From NCBI GenBank assembly GCA_038502055.1, contig JAXRKN010000019.1, forward strand, positions 248,001 through 312,000: DNA of 64,000 nucleotides, read 5' to 3'. The notes under the pieces were generated by a model. The model had not been told where the DNA came from, ran no database searches, and saw only the letters and a program-made list of their open reading frames with translations. The DNA comes from Tanytarsus gracilentus. Its lineage: Eukaryota; Arthropoda; Insecta; Diptera; Chironomidae. Each line of letters begins with the position of its first letter. The stretch's first letter is position 1. Positions 60,421 through 64,000 of this stretch are shown piece after piece. Both the position numbers and the translations under genes were made by a program.

Positions 60421-63179
60421 TTAAAATTCTTCAATCTTTTGTTTTCGCTTTGAGGCAAGTTGCTGTTTAGCTTCGATCGCTTCGGTAATAGGTCGCCGCT
60501 TGGCTTTGTAGCGTTTTTTAGTCTCTTCGAACTCTTTATCCATTTCCTTATCCAGATTTGCTAGACGATGCTCGAGCTCTTCATAACTCAAGAATTTTAA
60601 CTTTAAAAAAAATATGAAATAATTTAAAAATTTGAATTTTTTCTAGGGATCCTCACGGTGAATACCGGTACGGTGATCACCGGTGATCACCGAAACTTTT
60701 CGTCACCGGTGATCACCGATTTTTTGTCCGGTGACACCGGTGACGAAATTAATACATTTTTCTATACTTTTTGAGATATTTTTTTAAAGCTAAAATTTTT
60801 TAAACTAGTAAATTTTAATTGAGAAATTATGAATAATTTAAAAACTTTTTAGCTAAAATTAAATGGCTAAGAAAATTGTTAAAATATGCAATTAAAAGTT
60901 TTTTCAGTCATTTAAATTTTTAGAATTTTTTAGATAAATAATCAAAAAATTTCATACCCAAAAAAATAAAAATTTAAATGAGTGAAAAAACTTTTTGGTA
61001 AGTGGGCTTATATTGAAAGATTTGTTCAAAGACAACAAATTAACAAGTTAGTTTGATATCTTTTAAAACTTTAAAAACTTTAAAAATCCTAAAAATTTAT
61101 AGAGATATTATAAAGATATTTTGATAAGATAGAAGTTTGATCATCAATTAATGAGAAAGAAAAATTTCTACAAATAATAAGAAAAACCTAACTTTTTAGT
61201 GTTAAACTTTATAATTTATATGGAAACCAAAAAAAGTATCTAAAAATTGGTCCATAACAACTTCCAAAATGGCCGAAAAAGTAGTTTTCTCCTTCAGAAA
61301 TGTTGGTCAAAAGTCGTCACCGGTGCACCGGTGATCACCGGTGAATGACTTTTTGTCACCGGTGATCACCGAAATCGCATTCACCGGTGAATTAAGGATC
61401 CCTAATTTTTTCGTGGGTCAACTTGATATTTTTGTATATTTCAAGTGTCCCAACCCTTTAGTCATATCAACTCACAAATTCATATTCGCTGTCCATCGTA
61501 TTCATCCTCTGATATTTAATATTGTCATTAGCGTATTGATGTTGTTGCTGTTGATGAATTTGATGAAGTAATTCCACATCAGTTGGAGCTGACGCGACTG
61601 GAACATTCACGAAATGATGTTGTATTTGAGGTTCGTCAGCGACTTGCGCTTCGACAACTGGCTCGTGAGATTGAGGAGCTTGCGAGACATTAAACGATGG
61701 CTTTGGCGGTACAATCATTTTAGGTAATTCTTCGTTAATAAAATTCACGGCATTTCCAAGCAGTGCCGTTTCTTTTTTATCAAAATGCTCCAAGAAAAGT
61801 GGCCGATATTTAGGTTTGTCTGGATTTGTGTCGTGTCTTTTCATCGTTGACTCCTCAATGTCCTCATTAATCACCATCGTTCCTAAATTCGACTCGAGCT
61901 CAATCATTGTTCCACTGTCAGGCACGAGAGTGTCACAGTTTGAGTGAGCAATCATGGTCAATTCACCCTCATCGTCATTCTTCGATGGCACAAGAGTTCC
62001 ACAATCTTGCTCCTCAAAGTCAGGTTGATAATTGAATTGCTTATTTGCTTGTTGAATCATCGCGGCACGAGTGTAACTTTGATTTTCACGAATCTCTTTC
62101 GCTTCGGCAATCATTTCAGTCAAAATGGCATTTTGTTTTGCATTTTTAATAAACTCATGTTGAAGCAAGTCAGTCGCCGTTGCTCGTTCTTCGGGGTTCT
62201 TAACCAAACACAAACTTACGAAATCAATAAATTCGGGTGACCAACGATCGGGTTCACGAAACGATGGTGGTGGTTTAGTTGGAATCATAAAAATTGCGCG
62301 CATTGGATGAATGTCACCATACGGTGGTTTACCCTCCGCCATTTCAAGTGCCGTAATTCCTAATGACCAAATGTCTGCAACACAATCGTAACCAATCTCT
62401 TCAATGACTTCCGGTGCCATCCAAAAAGGCGTTCCAATCACTGTATTTCTCTTCGCCATTGTATCTGTGAGTTGACCGGCGACACCAAAATCAGCGAGCT
62501 TCGCGTGTCCTTCCGAATTGAGCAAAATATTTCCGGCTTTAATATCGCGATGAATTTTCCTACGAAGATGAAGATATTCGAGTCCTTTAAGGGTGTCATT
62601 AAGGATTGTCGCAATCTCTGACTCGGACAATGTCTTTTTTCTGAGTCTCATTATATCAGACACTGATCCAGCGCCACAGTACTCCATCACAATCTAGGAG
62701 GATATTTTTTAGATTAAATTCTCACTAAATTGTGAATATGTTTACCCATAAATCAGTGTTCTTAAAATAACTTCCATAATACTTGACGACATATGGCGAG
62801 TCACATTGTTGCATTATTGAGATTTCTTTGATGATTTCTTGGAGATCAGTATCGACTGGAACTTGCTTGATGGCTAGAATCTATAAAAGAGAATTTGAAC
62901 AGATTATAAAATAGATAAATGTGAGACTCACTTGATCACTTTCTTTGTGCAATGCTTTATAAACAGATCCATAACTTCCTTCACCTAACTTACAAATTAT
63001 GTCAAATACTTCTTCCGGCTGACGAGTTAAACTCTCTTCCGATAACTTTTTTAGGGATCTAAAATTTATTTATTTTCAATCATTAGTTCATGCTAAAACT
63101 GAGGCTTAATCTTTTACGGTCTCAATTAAAAAATTTCATCTCATTCTTTTTTCTACCTTTTAGAATTATTATTTGACAT
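60421..63179 (-). CDS. hpo: Hippo serine/threonine kinase (MST1/2 orthologue)
   Basis: Five coding exons on the complement: 63157-63179, 62932-63058, 62746-62880, 61476-62693 and 60421-60600, giving 560 residues. The glycine loop is KLGEGSYGSVYKA, the catalytic lysine is in ILAIKQVP (residue 55), then IHRDIKAGN and LADFGVAG. The activation loop reads AKRNTVIGTPFWMAPE, with the key threonine near residue 179. A linker with several TLVP/TMV/GTMI motifs follows (CGTLVPSKND, CDTLVPDSGTMIE, LGTMVINE). The last 60 residues form a SARAH domain (SYEELEHRLANLDKEM to the C terminus), which dimerises and binds Salvador and RASSF. Hippo phosphorylates Warts with Salvador and Mats to restrain Yorkie and growth. 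Fly Hpo is longer (about 669) and human MST2 shorter (491); the difference is in the linker. The last intron contains a MITE. Confidence 0.95.
60644..61404. mobile_element. hAT-like MITE, 761 bp, in the last intron of hpo
   Basis: Ends are TAGGGATCCT on both sides in inverted orientation (10 of 10). Flanked by ATTTTTTC at 60636-60643 and 61405-61412, a perfect 8-bp target duplication. Subterminal regions are packed with palindromic CACCGGTGATCACCGGTGA-type units on both sides. The interior is AT-rich and non-coding. Without it the hpo intron would be about 106 bp, like its neighbours. The two long blocks of GGTGATCACC repeats can fold on themselves and stand out in composition. Confidence 0.9.
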
Positions 63180-63447
63180 CTCGCTTGATTTATTTTCTTA
63201 AAACTTCATTCGAAAAGTTAAATGTGAAGCATTAAAATAAAGAATTTGCTCTAAAACTTGATAATTTATTAATTTTAAAATTATTTTTTTGTTAAAACAA
63301 AATAAGAAGTGAAATTTTTCTCGACTTTTTCTTGAGGGTAAACTTTATAAAAAGTTTGTGTGGGCAACCCCCTGAAAAATTGGTGAATTTATAAATTGTA
63401 AACATTAAAGTTTATTTTTTTGATAAATTAATTAAAAAGCTTAAAAA
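63180..63447. promoter_or_regulatory. Divergent promoter region between hpo and a ZAD gene
   Basis: 268 bases between the two start codons, AT-rich, no clear TATA with initiator. Presumed shared 5' region. Confidence 0.45.
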
Positions 63448-64000
63448 ATGAACAAAGCTTGTCGAACATGTTTAGAGCAAAAAATCGAACTAATTTCGCT
63501 TTATTCAATCGACATAAACAGTGGAATTCAGATATGCGACATGATCCTCCAAACATCGCAAGTTCAGGTCGTTAAATAATTTCTCAATTGTTATTTCTAA
63601 TAATTAAAATAATTTTGTTAGGTTTTCACAAAAGACAACGCACCGTCTTCGATATGCACCGACTGTCACTATAAACTCAATATAGCATTTCAGTTTCAAC
63701 AGCAATGTAAAAATTCCGATTTAAAACTTCAAGAGCTGATGAGACAACAAAATGAGTCGAATGCTAATGAGAAAGCACTCGAAGCTGCCGTTCAAGAGCT
63801 GTTTGGCAATGAAAGTGGAGAGCAAGACTTTCAACCTAATATGGTGCTTACTAGTGATTTAGATTCGAATCTTAAATCCAGCGACCTTTTAAATATGGAC
63901 ATGATTTTATCAGAAAAACCTAAAAAAAATAAAAAATCTCCAGTCAAGTCGAAAAACTCAAAAGGTAAAGCTTTACAGCTTGATGAACTCCTAAAAACCC
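63448..64000 (+). CDS. ZAD-domain protein, 5' part only (runs off right edge)
   Basis: Exons 63448-63567 and 63622 to the edge, phase 0 (donor GTCGTT, acceptor TTGTTAG). The ZAD domain is recognised by cysteines at residues 5 and 8 (MNKACRTCLEQK) and 52 and 55 (SSICTDCHYKLNIAFQFQQQC), with the usual spacing and the IAF(x)FQQQC ending. A helical and then lysine-rich linker (KPKKNKKSPVKSKNSKGK) follows. C2H2 fingers would be expected beyond the window. It is a second ZAD gene within 4 kb but its sequence differs clearly from the one at 59.2 kb, so a recent tandem duplication is unlikely. Confidence 0.85.

Noticed and set aside
1..64000. tRNA, rRNA, snRNA genes, CRISPR arrays, operons, bacterial or viral genes
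   Set aside because: Looked for tRNA B-box sequences and other RNA signatures by eye on both strands and found none convincing; the window is eukaryotic nuclear DNA, and no viral or retrotransposon coding domains were seen.

Overview
The window looks like nuclear DNA of a dipteran, most likely a nematoceran fly (midge or mosquito grade). It is very AT-rich. Genes are split by GT-AG introns that are mostly about 50-110 bp. Clear insect orthologues are present (hippo kinase, Cep131/dilatory, Rab18, FBXL4), together with ZAD zinc-finger proteins and secreted LRR and DUF1091-type proteins typical of flies. There is no bacterial or organellar signal. Exon joins were worked out by hand from splice motifs, reading-frame phase and family resemblance; no transcript evidence was available.

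1-13.9 kb: one minus-strand CLCA-family gene, running off the left edge. Its signal-peptide exon (13770-13922) lies about 11 kb from the rest. 13.9-24.6 kb: no gene seen; it holds an 864-bp foldback-type element with long inverted arms and a 9-bp target duplication, a set of imperfect hairpins and a 30-bp tandem repeat. 24.6-27.0 kb: a DUF1091-like secreted protein (+) and a secreted LRR protein (-), with a 162-bp inverted-repeat element between them. 28.5-32.6 kb: nine-exon Cep131/dilatory (+). 33.5-33.7 kb: a 57-residue secreted or anchored mini-protein (-). 33.7-42.6 kb: mostly empty, with one candidate two-exon small ORF.

42.6-47.5 kb: a cluster of four unrelated-looking small secreted proteins, mostly with a TATA box and in two cases an initiator at the right spacing. 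47.8-48.2 kb: a hAT-like MITE. 48.6-49.4 kb: Rab18. 50.7-54.1 kb: a 1128-residue lysine-rich, probably nuclear protein. 55.7-55.9 kb: another short hAT-like MITE. 55.9-56.9 kb: a trypsin-fold serine protease. 57.2-59.1 kb: FBXL4 (-), head to head with a ZAD-C2H2 zinc-finger gene (+, 59.2-60.4 kb). 60.4-63.2 kb: hippo (-), complete with kinase and SARAH domains, carrying a 761-bp hAT-like MITE in its last intron. 63.4-64.0 kb: the start of a second ZAD gene, head to head with hippo.

The genes do not form one pathway. The right-hand 16 kb is gene-dense and housekeeping-like, while the left and middle are gene-poor and rich in lineage-specific secreted proteins and non-autonomous transposon remnants. 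The points most worth a second look are a CLCA that has lost both its metalloprotease and its metal-binding motifs, a Rab18 with an unusual C terminus, the small secreted gene cluster, and four short elements with readable ends and target duplications.
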